From NCBI GenBank assembly GCA_037189845.1, contig JBBCIS010000001.1, positions 310,001 through 374,000 of the forward strand: a stretch of 64,000 nucleotides of DNA. The letters run 5' to 3'. The notes beneath the pieces are model-generated. The model was given only the letters and a program-made list of their open reading frames with translations. It was not told where the DNA came from and did not search any database. The translations under genes and the position numbers were made by a program. Of this stretch, positions 16,691 through 25,433 are shown one piece after another. How positions within the stretch are numbered: position 1 is the first letter of the stretch; every line of letters starts with the position of its first letter. The DNA is from JAMLHH01 sp037189845 (lineage in GTDB: Bacteria; Bacteroidota; Bacteroidia; Chitinophagales; JADIYW01).

Positions 16691-17449
16691 ATGTCGGAAA
16701 TTTTAATCACCGGAGGAACCGGAAATTTAGGTAAAATTCTTGCTCAACTATTGACAGAAAAACAGATTTCTTACGTCATTGGTAGCCGAAGTAATAAGCC
16801 GGGAGCTGATAATATTGTTGTGATGGATTTACTTGAAAACAAAGGTATAAAAGAAGCTGTACAAGGCTGAAAAATCATTTTCCATCTGGCTACAGACCTG
16901 AAGAAAGATACAGAAGCTACACAGAATCTTTTGAATGCAATCGGAAGAAATACGGATGTTCATCTCATTTATATGTCCATAACAGGAATTGATAAAGTAC
17001 CTTTTCCATATTACCAACAAAAACTGGCTTCTGAAAATGCAGTGAAAGGATCAGGTATTCCTTACACGATTTTAAGAGCTACCCAGTTCCATGAATTTAT
17101 CGACCAGATTTTTTCTGCCTTCTTAAAGTTTCCGTTGGGAATACTTCCGAAAAAAGTCGTGTCGCAGCCCATACAGATAGAAATTGTTGCGGATGAGCTG
17201 TATCAGTTGTCATTGGAAAAACCCGCTAATAAAACCTACGAAATAGGAGGATTGGAATCTTTTTCCTTTGGGCAGATGGCGAAAGAGTGGCAAAAGCAAA
17301 CCGGTAAAAAACGATGGATACTCAATCTTCCATTGTGGGGAGCACTCGGCAAATCTTTTCGCAATGGCAGCCTGACTACACCTAACATAAAAACGGAAAG
17401 TATCAGCTGGAGCAATTGGTTGCGGAGAAAATACATAACTCCAAAGTAA
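16691..17449 (+). pseudogene. NAD(P)-binding SDR/NmrA-type protein with in-frame stop
   Basis: ATG at 16691 opens a Rossmann protein (ILITGGTGNLGKILAQLL) of about 252 codons. The frame is interrupted by TGA at 16868-16870, between AVQG and KIIFHLAT, and continues without any shift to a TAA at 17447-17449 (YTILRATQFHEFID, IQIEIVADELYQLSLE). TGG uses for Trp elsewhere argue against recoding, and a single TGG-to-TGA change would explain the stop. It may be a recent pseudogene or a sequencing error. A downstream fragment could restart at the ATG at 16931 but would lack the nucleotide-binding motif. Confidence 0.7.
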
Positions 17450-17530
17450 AATTTTAAAGAGGAATAGAAACAAATTGTCTTACTGACTTTATCAGAACAA
17501 GGATTATATGATGACGGTGAAAGTTTCAGT

Positions 17531-18358
17531 CTATTTCAATCTTTTTAAGCTGTTATTGGCTAGCAGTGACTTCATCTGAGTGATAGCCACTTTATTCAAC
17601 TCAATCAGCCGTTCGCTTTGCGATAATTTCTTCTGTATAAAAATTGCATTTATACTCTCCAAATTACTCATTACAACTAACTGTTCTATTGTGGCTTCAT
17701 CCCTGATATTTCCTTTAGCATTGGGGGTTTGCTCTCTCCATTCTTTAGCTGTTTTACCGAATAGGGCTACATTCAGCAAATCAGCTTCATTAGCGTAGAT
17801 ATAACCTGCCTGTTGCGGTGTAATTTCCTTAGGTATAAGGTTCTCTTTGACAGCATCAGTGTGTATCCGGTAATTAATTTTAGAAATCGTTCTTTGTATA
17901 TTCCATTCTAATTGCTGGTGATTGTTTTCTTCTTCTTTGAGCCGTTGGAATTCTTTGATGAGATACAATTTGAAACTTGGAGAAATCCACGATGCAAATT
18001 CAAAAGCTATATCTTTGTGAGCAAAAGTTCCTCCTCCATATCTTCCTGTTTTTGATACGATACCTATTGCCTTGGTTTTTTCAATCCACTGCTTTGAAGA
18101 CAAAACAAATCCGTTACTGCCTGATGCATTTTTAATGTTACTGAATTCAGTAACATTAAAATCGGAATTATGAATTTGCTCCCACAATCCCATGAATTCA
18201 ACTGTAAATCTAGTACTTAACCAATGTGAAATAACTAAACCTGTAATCTCCTCATTCTTGTGGCGAGCAATATCAGTTAGTGATATATAATCATCCAACC
18301 TGTCAGATGCAATTGATATTTCTCTTCCTTCGACTGTAATTTTCCTGTTCTTCATCAC
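17531..18358 (-). CDS. KilA-N domain protein
   Basis: 275 residues. The N-terminal KilA-N DNA-binding domain (PF04383) covers about 10-140: YISLTDIAR, VISHWLSTRFTVEFMGLWE, IGIVSKTGRYGGGTFAHKDIAFEFASWISPSFKLYLIKEFQRLKEEE. The rest is helical and ends MKSLLANNSLKRLK. KilA-N proteins come from phages and large DNA viruses and often sit in mobile regions. Remnants of a second copy (tail at 910-990, upstream flank at 1494-1570) occur near the left edge, so this gene type has moved or duplicated within the genome. Confidence 0.9.
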   Translation of the reverse strand: MMKNRKITVEGREISIASDRLDDYISLTDIARHKNEEITGLVISHWLSTRFTVEFMGLWEQIHNSDFNVTEFSNIKNASGSNGFVLSSKQWIEKTKAIGIVSKTGRYGGGTFAHKDIAFEFASWISPSFKLYLIKEFQRLKEEENNHQQLEWNIQRTISKINYRIHTDAVKENLIPKEITPQQAGYIYANEADLLNVALFGKTAKEWREQTPNAKGNIRDEATIEQLVVMSNLESINAIFIQKKLSQSERLIELNKVAITQMKSLLANNSLKRLK

Positions 18359-18583
18359 GATAAAATTTTCCTGCTTTCATATTAAGATGCAGCAACCGTG
18401 ATAATTCCATAAAATGACAGAAAGGTTTGTGCTATTTCTTCTTCAAAAGGCTTAGCAATAAACCGGTTGCCACAACGACATCCACTATATTACATAACTC
18501 TCTGCCTAAGGCTATTTTGAAAAATGGTTGAAAGGCACTGTTATAATTTGAGTGTATTTGTTGTTGCTTACTGAAAAGTAATG

Positions 18584-19318
18584 CTACTCTTTAATTATCT
18601 GAATGAATTTTTCTTTTCCTGTCCGATATCTGTTTAGAGTTTCGTCTTTTCCGTAGTTTTTAGATTTTTTGTTCCACCAGGCACTTCCAGGATGCGGAAT
18701 GTTTTCAATCTTTATTTTTTCAAATAATAGATTGTCTTTATCATTATGTCTGCTGTGCATAAATGTATGATAAGATAAACGGCTGGCAAAGATGATTTTT
18801 TCCGGTGAAATGATTTGTATCAGGCTCTTTATAGTCTGATACGCTACATCTTTGTCTTTCGGAGTCAATTCGTTGATGATGCTCGCTGTCTGTGTGGATG
18901 CAGGTCGTTGAAAATAATTGTAAAAGGCAAAATGAGGAAAAACGTGCTGTTCGTCCTGTATTTGGGGCAGGTGTTTTCTGACCTCTTTGATGATGTTGTA
19001 ATATAAAAGAAGTGGTTTTCTGAACCCAAACTCTTTTGTGTTTTCGGCAATGTTGACTACAATGCGAGTATTGATATAATCCGTCCAATAATTGCCTTTG
19101 AATTTAAAATCTTTGGACGAAGTTGAATACCAGTCATTGAAATGGGCTTCTGTATAACATTCTGTGTCAGCATAATGGCTTTCGGCTATTATGAGTGTTT
19201 TTATACTGCTTTCGTTCCATTTGCTTCCTATGAACGGTAACATTTCAGGATAGTTGTGCAAATGTGGAATTTGCTGTTGTAGGGCAGTGTCAAACTTGGT
19301 AGTGTATTGGGTTTCCAT
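18584..19318 (-). CDS. Uracil-DNA glycosylase-fold-like protein (tentative)
   Basis: 244 residues, no close family recognised. The layout suggests the UDG-like alpha/beta fold: an early strand with LIIAESHYAD (42-51), an aromatic FYNYFQRP segment (132-139) and a late HPGSAWW (209-215), comparable to the HPS loop near the C-terminus of UDG family proteins. Catalytic residues of true glycosylases are not evident, so activity on DNA is uncertain. A small Asp-box gene precedes it on the same strand after 6 bases. Confidence 0.45.
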   Translation of the reverse strand: METQYTTKFDTALQQQIPHLHNYPEMLPFIGSKWNESSIKTLIIAESHYADTECYTEAHFNDWYSTSSKDFKFKGNYWTDYINTRIVVNIAENTKEFGFRKPLLLYYNIIKEVRKHLPQIQDEQHVFPHFAFYNYFQRPASTQTASIINELTPKDKDVAYQTIKSLIQIISPEKIIFASRLSYHTFMHSRHNDKDNLLFEKIKIENIPHPGSAWWNKKSKNYGKDETLNRYRTGKEKFIQIIKE

Positions 19319-19324
19319 GCTTGT

Positions 19325-19555
19325 TTAGCTTCTCTTATGCCAAGACTTGCCTTCGTTGGTTGAGTAGTAAAGTCCTTTGGATGTAGTTGCCAAAATTTCT
19401 TTTCCGTTGTCAGCTAAGTCTTTAAAATCTCCGTAAGAACTACCTAAAAAACGAGTGTGCCAAGACTGTCCGTTATTGGTAGAATACTCTATTTTGTTTG
19501 TTTGCTTCGGGCTTATTCGGATAATTTCCTTTCCCCTGTTAATCAATTTTCCCAT
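19325..19555 (-). CDS. Asp-box (BNR-repeat-like) microprotein
   Basis: 76 residues containing two copies of the Asp-box pattern S-T-N-x-G-x-S-W: YSTNNGQSWHTRF and YYSTNEGKSWHKR. These turns usually occur in multi-bladed beta-propellers (sialidases, sortilin-like proteins), yet here the whole protein would form at most two blades. No signal peptide. It is separated from the UDG-fold candidate by 6 bases. It may oligomerise to complete a propeller or be a fragment of a larger gene. Confidence 0.6.
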   Translation of the reverse strand: MGKLINRGKEIIRISPKQTNKIEYSTNNGQSWHTRFLGSSYGDFKDLADNGKEILATTSKGLYYSTNEGKSWHKRS

Positions 19556-19609
19556 AATATATAATGAATGTTAGTATAATTGTGTCGTTATGATTTTTCT
19601 GTATTGGTA

Positions 19610-20728
19610 TTACTGCTTTGTATATCTACCAGAACCTCTGGTTAAATTAAATGTGCCCAATGGAGTAACAGCGGTGCCGGAAGTAACATTGATAGTTATA
19701 GATAGATTGTTATTACAGAGAGAACCTGTTATCTGCCCTGCGAAATTATTGACTGTAATATTGCCGAGTATTCTGTTGATACCACTAAAACTGCCTGTGA
19801 AAATCCGTCCGTTTCTCGTACAAACAATCTCTCCTAATAATTCAGAATTTACAGTGATGTAATTATCATTATTAGCAGGGTTTGTAATCAGCAGAGTGTC
19901 TCGAATATCTAAACCAAAAGACAAACTTCCATAATAAGTTCCAACGAAATCATTTTCTACACTTATGTTGCATGACGCTATAGATATGTAATGGGTCTTG
20001 CTTTTTCCTCTGCCCCTTGAGTTGCTTGCCGTCAGTGTTATTGGATATACCCCGGTTGGTGTGGCATCTGAAATAAATAAACTACCGGAAAGATAGCAAG
20101 TGCTATCAGGATGATATGTTTGTGGCATATTTGTAAAGTAAATGTAATCATTTGTGCCTGTGGCTGTAATCGTAAGTTCTTCCGGCTCCCCACCCAAATT
20201 CTCGACAAAACAATCTAAACCAATACCACCTCCTCTTGCTTCTGTGTACAACGTATCATTACGAAAAGAAAGATTGCCATCAGAACCAATATGACCTTTG
20301 CTGAAAAAATCTCCCACTCTGAAAATCATTGCTACGTTTTCGGCAAAAAGTGCGTATGGCGTACTTAGAAATTGCGTAGTTCCTATGGTTAGGTAGTTAG
20401 TGCCGCCGTTGACGTCTATGTCTATTTTTGCAAAATGTGGCTGTGCGTACCATTGTATGTTGGGGAAATTTCCGCTCTGCACACTGCCTCTGCCTATTTC
20501 TACATTGAAAATTCCATTGGCAGAAGTGTTAGTTGTATGAGTTTCTGTATATACATTTGTGCCTACGGCATTTCCTGTCAGAATACTGATGCGAACGCCG
20601 ATACTTTTATTGGCAATGGGCGTGCCGCTGCTGTTGGTCGCTACTGCCTGATAATTGATAGCTTGCGGTGTTTGTGCCATTGCCGTGCCAAGCACTATAA
20701 AACATAAAATGCTAAGGATTTTTTTCAT
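19610..20728 (-). CDS. Exported adhesin-like surface protein
   Basis: 372 residues from the ATG at 20728, chosen because a signal peptide (MKKILSILCFIVLGTAMAQ) begins there; a longer reading from 20779 has no export signal. The N-terminal 130 residues (PQAINYQAVATNSSGTPIANKSIGVRISIL through FLSTPYALFAE) match the conserved head of many Bacteroidota tail-fibre-like surface proteins. The rest has immunoglobulin-like strands (TLTASNSRGRGKS). It lacks a T9SS domain, but the preceding gene, only 1 base away, encodes one. Confidence 0.7.
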   Translation of the reverse strand: MKKILSILCFIVLGTAMAQTPQAINYQAVATNSSGTPIANKSIGVRISILTGNAVGTNVYTETHTTNTSANGIFNVEIGRGSVQSGNFPNIQWYAQPHFAKIDIDVNGGTNYLTIGTTQFLSTPYALFAENVAMIFRVGDFFSKGHIGSDGNLSFRNDTLYTEARGGGIGLDCFVENLGGEPEELTITATGTNDYIYFTNMPQTYHPDSTCYLSGSLFISDATPTGVYPITLTASNSRGRGKSKTHYISIASCNISVENDFVGTYYGSLSFGLDIRDTLLITNPANNDNYITVNSELLGEIVCTRNGRIFTGSFSGINRILGNITVNNFAGQITGSLCNNNLSITINVTSGTAVTPLGTFNLTRGSGRYTKQ

Positions 20729-20729
20729 A

Positions 20730-21212
20730 CTATTGGATGATTTGGATTTTGTAAGTGTTAAATTGTTGTTTGTCTGCATCCGTCACAGACAGAAGATATA
20801 CACCGTTTGAAAGCTGAGTTAAATTGATTTGTTCCGATTTTAAGTCTATATAATTTCTGTGAAAGACCTCTTGTCCCTGCAAATTGAAAACCTGTATTTG
20901 CAGGTTGGTATTCGTTGCCTTATTTTCGATATTTAGCATACCTGCGCTTGGATTGGGATACACCAATAAGTCGTTTCGGTTCAGTGAATTGTTTTTTATT
21001 TCTGTTACCATGTTGAAAATCAATGTATTTTGAAATCCACTGGACAAAACAATATCTCCGTTGATTTCTTTGGATACCAAGGGCTCTCCGATAGTGTATG
21101 ATAAACTGATATTGCCACTTGTAATGACTTTACCAGATGAAGAAAAAGCCTGCTGCGCATTAGCAAAATGACCCAGTGCGGAAAACAAAAACAGAAAGTA
21201 TATTTTTTTCAT
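20730..21212 (-). CDS. T9SS type A sorting domain protein
   Basis: 160 residues. Signal peptide MKKIYFLFLFSALGHFANAQ, a short beta-rich region (ISLSYTIGEPLV, IVLSSGFQNTLIF), then a complete type IX secretion C-terminal domain: LLVYPNPSAGMLNIEN, IQVFNLQGQEVF, QINLTQLSNGVYLLSVTD and the closing KIQIIQ. Such domains direct proteins across the outer membrane and are then cleaved. The passenger is very short. It begins an operon with the adhesin-like gene and stands divergent to an XRE regulator. Confidence 0.88.
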   Translation of the reverse strand: MKKIYFLFLFSALGHFANAQQAFSSSGKVITSGNISLSYTIGEPLVSKEINGDIVLSSGFQNTLIFNMVTEIKNNSLNRNDLLVYPNPSAGMLNIENKATNTNLQIQVFNLQGQEVFHRNYIDLKSEQINLTQLSNGVYLLSVTDADKQQFNTYKIQIIQ

Positions 21213-21229
21213 AGTTCAAACGAATGGGT

Positions 21230-21237
21230 CAAATATA
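21230..21237 (-). promoter_or_regulatory. -7 box of the T9SS protein operon
   Basis: Minus-strand TATATTTG (21230-21237) fits TAnnTTTG and lies 18 bases upstream of the ATG at 21212. The expected -33 position, 20 bases further, falls into the palindrome at 21253-21268. Confidence 0.45.
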
Positions 21238-21252
21238 GTATAAAAAGGATTA

Positions 21253-21268
21253 TAGGCATATATGCCTA
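21253..21268. promoter_or_regulatory. 16-base palindrome, likely XRE operator
   Basis: TAGGCATATATGCCTA is perfectly self-complementary and lies between the divergent T9SS operon and the XRE regulator. It covers the -33 region of the T9SS promoter. An ATG at 21262 lies inside it, which argues that the regulator starts further downstream. Confidence 0.55.
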
Positions 21269-21330
21269 ATATAAGTTTTTTTATTCGTTTAAATTTTGTC
21301 TTGGTGATACACATTAAAGACAGGGAATTG

Positions 21331-21540
21331 ATGCTTAAATTTGGTGCTACATTGAGGAGTATCCGAAAGTCTAAAAATCTATCTCAGCAAGCATTGGCTA
21401 ATGATGCAGAAATAGAATTAAGTCAGGTATATCGCATAGAAAAAGGAAAGGTAAATCCTACTCTCAGTACTATCAGCAATCTCGCAAAAGCATTAGAAAT
21501 AGATATAAAAGATTTATTTGAGTTTTCTAAAGGAGCTTAA
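21331..21540 (+). CDS. XRE family HTH regulator
   Basis: 69 residues from the ATG at 21331. A single Cro/C1-type HTH: LRSIRKSKNLSQQALANDAEIELSQVYRIEKGKVNPTLSTISNLAKALEIDIKDLFEF. No second domain. A longer frame from 21262 would begin within the palindromic operator and add a hydrophobic stretch atypical for the family; a GTG at 21304 is another possible start. It probably represses the divergent T9SS surface-protein operon and itself. Confidence 0.85.
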   Translation: MLKFGATLRSIRKSKNLSQQALANDAEIELSQVYRIEKGKVNPTLSTISNLAKALEIDIKDLFEFSKGA

Positions 21541-21621
21541 AAAATAGAATACAGAATATTCCTGAGCTATGTATACTCGTTAGGATTCAAAGCTACAAGT
21601 TTGTTATAGTATTGCGTCAGC

Positions 21622-21711
21622 ACAGCCCGGATAGAGGCGGGTAGCCCGCAGTGAATTCCGAATCCTTTCGGAAGGAGCGAGGATTATGAGCCGAAAGCCG
21701 GATAAGCTGCC
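21622..21711. repeat. REP-like dispersed element, copy 1
   Basis: Begins ACAGCCCGGATAGAGG and ends CCGAAAGCCGGATAAGCTG, ends that pair as an imperfect inverted repeat. Related copies are at 31894-31985 and, reversed, 52801-52866. It lies in the gap after the XRE gene; a second dispersed motif (TCGACTTCGCTCAGCCACC) follows at about 21748. Confidence 0.65.
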
Positions 21712-21812
21712 AAAATAGTATAGAGTTTCTGATTAGACTGCGGCTTCGACTTCGCTCAGCCACCGTTATATCAGCAAAATCGTCATTCGTACTTCTAAAA
21801 TCGTACTTATGA

Positions 21813-24668
21813 TTACTTCAACTCTTCCTTCAAAAACTTGCCGGTAATAGATTTTTTTGATTTGGCGACCTCTTCGGGAGTACCTTCCGCTACGACAGTA
21901 CCGCCGTTGCGCCCGCCCTCAGGGCCGATGTCCACGATATAATCTGCGACCTTGATGACATCGAGATTGTGCTCGATGATGACCATAGTATTGCCACGGT
22001 TGACGAGCTTCTGGATGACTTCCAAAAGGATGCGGATATCTTCGAAATGCAGACCAGTAGTCGGTTCATCGAGGATGTAAAAGGTATTTCCTGTGTCTTT
22101 TTTGGCGAGCTCCTCAGCGAGCTTGACCCTTTGCGCTTCACCGCCGGAAAGAGTAGTCGCCTGCTGGCCGAGCTTGATGTATCCGAGACCGACATCTACG
22201 AGCGTGTTGAGCCTGCGGCTGATTTGCGGGATAGCTTCGAAAAACTCCGCCGCTTCGGCAATCGTCATTTCCAGTACCTGATAGATGGTTTTGCCTTTGT
22301 ATTTGATTTCCAGCGTCTCACGATTGTAGCGTTTGCCCATGCATTTGGTGCATTCGACATAGACATCCGGAAGAAAATTCATCTCTATCAGTTTCATACC
22401 GCCGCCCTGACATTCCTCACAGCGTCCGCCTTTGACATTGAAAGAAAAACGTCCCTGCTTGTAACCACGGATTTGAGATTCAGGTACCTGTGCAAACAAT
22501 GCACGGATATTGTCGAATACGCCTGTATAAGTAGCCGGATTGGAACGTGGTGTACGTCCGATAGGCGACTGGTCGATTTCAATCACTTTGTCGACGTGTT
22601 CCAGTCCTTCGATGGATTTGTAGGGAAGCGGATTGTGCGGCGAACGATAGATGTGCTGATTGAGAATCGGGTACAAAGTATCGTTGATGAGCGTGGATTT
22701 ACCACTGCCGGATACTCCCGAGATACAGGTCAGTGTGCCCAAAGGAATACTGAGATTGACATTTTTTAGATTGTTACCCGTAGCACCTTTGAGGTGAATA
22801 TAGTGACCGTTGCCTTTTCTTCTTTCTTTGGGGATGTCAATATTTTTGACACCTTTGAGATAATCAGAAGTAATCGTGCCGCTGTTGACAAAAGTTTCAG
22901 GAGTGCCTTCGCCTACGATTTCGCCACCGTGAGCACCTGCGCCGGGACCTAAATCGAGAATATAATCTGCGGCAAGCATAATGTCTTTGTCGTGCTCTAC
23001 CACGAGAATGGTATTGCCGATATCTGTCAGATTTCTTAAAGATTTTATCAACCTGTTGTTGTCTCTCTGGTGCAGACCGATGCTGGGTTCATCCAGAATA
23101 TAGGTAATGCCCATGAGCTGTGAACCTATCTGAGTAGCGAGACGGATACGCTGACTTTCACCGCCGGAAAGTGTACCTGTAGCGCGATTCAGCGAAAGAT
23201 ATCCCAAGCCGACTTCCAGCAAGAATTGTGTGCGTTCTTTCAGCTCTTTCAGAATATCTCTGGCTATGACTGCCTGGTTGTCTTTGAAATAATTGTCCAG
23301 ACTTTCTACCCAGTCGTAAAAATCAGTCAAATCTTTCTGAGAAACTTCCCCGATGTGCTGGTTGTCTATTTTGAATGAAAGAGATTCTCTTTTCAGGCGG
23401 AATCCGTGACAGGAAGAGCAGGTATAATCGCTGATATAGTTGGCTGCCCAGTTTTTGAGCGCTTCCGACATTTCATCGTGATAGCTTCTTTCTATCTGAG
23501 TGGCGATGCCTTCATATCTGACAGCGTATTTGGTATCGCTTTTTTCTACCAGTTCAACTTCAGTATCAGTCTCCGTTCCATGGAGCAATACTTTCAGGCT
23601 TTCTTCCGAAAGCTCTTTGATGGGCTTTTTGATATCGTCACCATTTTGCTGAATCAGCTCTTTGACGACCTTGTAGGTATTGTTGTTTTTGTAAGGTCCC
23701 AACGCTACTATACCGCCTTGTTCGATAGATAATTCATTGTCAGGAATAATCTTTTTCAGGTCGGCTTTTTTCTCGGTACCCAATCCTTTACAGGCAGGGC
23801 AGGAGCCGTAAGGCGTGTTGAATGAGAAAGAATTTGGCGATGGTTCTTCGTAGGAGATTCCTGTAGTAGGGCAGATGAGGGACTTGCTGAAGGTTTCGAC
23901 CTTTTTCGTTTCATGATCTTCTATGAAAATCAAATCATTGCCCAGATTCAAAGCTGTCTGTACGGATGAACGCAGTCGCTGAATATCTTTATCCTGTATC
24001 TTCAATCTGTCCACCACCAGCTCGATGTCGTGGATTTTGTACCTGTCCAGCTGAAGTTTGGGTGTAATATCTATAATCTCACCATCCACACGGACTTTCA
24101 GGTAACCTCTTTTGGTCAGATCCTGGAAAAGCTCTCTGTAGTGGCCTTTTCTACCTCTGATGAGCGGTGCCAGTACCACGACTGCCTTGCCTTCGTATTG
24201 TTGCAAAAGGTGGTCGATGATTTGCTCTTCGGTAAATCTGACCATTCGCTCGCCAGTGTTGTAGGAGTATGCTTCTCCCAGTCTGGCATATAGCAGACGC
24301 AGGAAATCATACAGCTCAGTAGTCGTTCCTACAGTAGAGCGCGGGTTTCTATTGGTCGTTTTCTGTTCGATAGAGATGACAGGGCTCAGGCCGGTAATTT
24401 GTTCCACATCAGGCCTTTCTATGCTGCCGATGAATTGTCTGGCGTAGTTGGAAAGACTTTCCATATACCTCCTCTGACCTTCTGCAAAGATGGTATCAAA
24501 TGCAAGAGATGATTTGCCGCTGCCGCTCAGGCCTGTAATGACAGTCATCTTATTGCGGGGGATCCGGAGGGAGATATTTTTGAGATTGTGGACTCTCGCT
24601 CCTGAAATTTCTAAAAACTCGACTTCTCCATCCTGTAAATCAGGCAGCTGGTAACCGGAATTCATCAC
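21813..24668 (-). CDS. uvrA: Excinuclease ABC subunit A
   Basis: 951 residues, the usual length of UvrA. Two ABC modules are visible: Walker A GLSGSGKSSLAFDTIFAEGQRR near residue 46 and GVSGSGKSTLINDTLYP near residue 655, with LSGGESQRIRLA and LSGGEAQRVKLA signatures. The cysteine pairs CPAC, CSSCHGFR and CEECQGGGMKLIEMNFLPD...CTKC form the zinc modules. UvrA recognises damaged DNA with UvrB in nucleotide excision repair. The phasin-like gene lies 11 bases upstream in the same direction. Confidence 0.98.
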   Translation of the reverse strand: MMNSGYQLPDLQDGEVEFLEISGARVHNLKNISLRIPRNKMTVITGLSGSGKSSLAFDTIFAEGQRRYMESLSNYARQFIGSIERPDVEQITGLSPVISIEQKTTNRNPRSTVGTTTELYDFLRLLYARLGEAYSYNTGERMVRFTEEQIIDHLLQQYEGKAVVVLAPLIRGRKGHYRELFQDLTKRGYLKVRVDGEIIDITPKLQLDRYKIHDIELVVDRLKIQDKDIQRLRSSVQTALNLGNDLIFIEDHETKKVETFSKSLICPTTGISYEEPSPNSFSFNTPYGSCPACKGLGTEKKADLKKIIPDNELSIEQGGIVALGPYKNNNTYKVVKELIQQNGDDIKKPIKELSEESLKVLLHGTETDTEVELVEKSDTKYAVRYEGIATQIERSYHDEMSEALKNWAANYISDYTCSSCHGFRLKRESLSFKIDNQHIGEVSQKDLTDFYDWVESLDNYFKDNQAVIARDILKELKERTQFLLEVGLGYLSLNRATGTLSGGESQRIRLATQIGSQLMGITYILDEPSIGLHQRDNNRLIKSLRNLTDIGNTILVVEHDKDIMLAADYILDLGPGAGAHGGEIVGEGTPETFVNSGTITSDYLKGVKNIDIPKERRKGNGHYIHLKGATGNNLKNVNLSIPLGTLTCISGVSGSGKSTLINDTLYPILNQHIYRSPHNPLPYKSIEGLEHVDKVIEIDQSPIGRTPRSNPATYTGVFDNIRALFAQVPESQIRGYKQGRFSFNVKGGRCEECQGGGMKLIEMNFLPDVYVECTKCMGKRYNRETLEIKYKGKTIYQVLEMTIAEAAEFFEAIPQISRRLNTLVDVGLGYIKLGQQATTLSGGEAQRVKLAEELAKKDTGNTFYILDEPTTGLHFEDIRILLEVIQKLVNRGNTMVIIEHNLDVIKVADYIVDIGPEGGRNGGTVVAEGTPEEVAKSKKSITGKFLKEELK

Positions 24669-24679
24669 CGAAAAAATAT

Positions 24680-24997
24680 TTATTTGTTAGAAAGCAATTG
24701 CTGAATAGAATAGTCCTGGATTTTCTGTTTCAAATCCCTGATAATATCCTCTGCTTTTTGCTGAATGGGTGCCTGAATGCTGGTTTTGGTTTCTTCTATC
24801 TGCATGGCGATGCGTGTCTGGAGGTCTTTTTTGAATGCATCCATCTGGTGCATGAAATCCATTGTGATGCGTTTGCCTTCATCTTCAGTGTATTGCTGAT
24901 TCTGGATCAAATCTTCCATGAGTTCCTGAAACTTATCTTTACTCAGCTTGATAGTGCCGACTACAGTATAAAGTATTTGTTGGTGTAAAGAGTTCAT
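24680..24997 (-). CDS. Phasin-superfamily-like coiled-coil protein
   Basis: 105 residues, almost entirely helical. The layout LYTVVGTIKLSKDKFQELMEDLIQNQQYTEDEGKRI resembles the PhaI/PhaF-type phasin family (PF05597), in which a hydrophobic helix precedes a long amphipathic coiled coil. Phasins coat polyhydroxyalkanoate granules, but small relatives in Bacteroidota occur without such granules, so the role here is open. It is co-directional with uvrA at 11 bases. Confidence 0.65.
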   Translation of the reverse strand: MNSLHQQILYTVVGTIKLSKDKFQELMEDLIQNQQYTEDEGKRITMDFMHQMDAFKKDLQTRIAMQIEETKTSIQAPIQQKAEDIIRDLKQKIQDYSIQQLLSNK

Positions 24998-25433
24998 CCC
25001 TGCTTATTCAAGTCTCTAAAATTATCAAATTTCAAACGATTCTCCGAATGAAAAACCTATAATGATAATGTTAAAAGATGTCATAAACAACGAAATGAAT
25101 GGTTAAAAAGCAAAGGATAGCTCCTTTCGATTGAACAATTTCTGAGAATGTGGATTACTTTTATAGAGATATACCAAGTAATATAATTCAAGTAAAATGA
25201 ATGATAATCTATTTTAGATTTTGAAAAATCACAAAAGTATGTCAAAATTTTAGAGTAAATATGTAGGATATAAGAGCTGTTTTCTACAACTATAATAGAT
25301 AAATTATTGAAATAGCAAAACCTGATTTTATGAATAAATGTGGAAAACTTTCAAAGGTAAAAATGCACTCAAATCGTCATATCTGATCTGTTGAATGCAT
25401 AAAATCCATCCTATATGAGTATTTTAGCGAGTT
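24998..25433. other. AT-rich intergenic region
   Basis: About 435 bases between the divergent phasin-like/uvrA genes and recJ. A minus-strand TACCTTTG at 25352-25359 fits a -7 box but lies far from the phasin-like start and lacks a convincing -33 partner. I see no gene or repeat. Confidence 0.4.

Noticed and set aside
16868..16870. TGA read as tryptophan
   Set aside because: TGG codes for Trp and TGA ends genes elsewhere in the window (for example at 862), so a local mutation or error is simpler.
21969..22769. 266-codon open frame antisense to uvrA
   Set aside because: UvrA motifs are complete on the minus strand; the plus-strand frame is a shadow of its codon bias.
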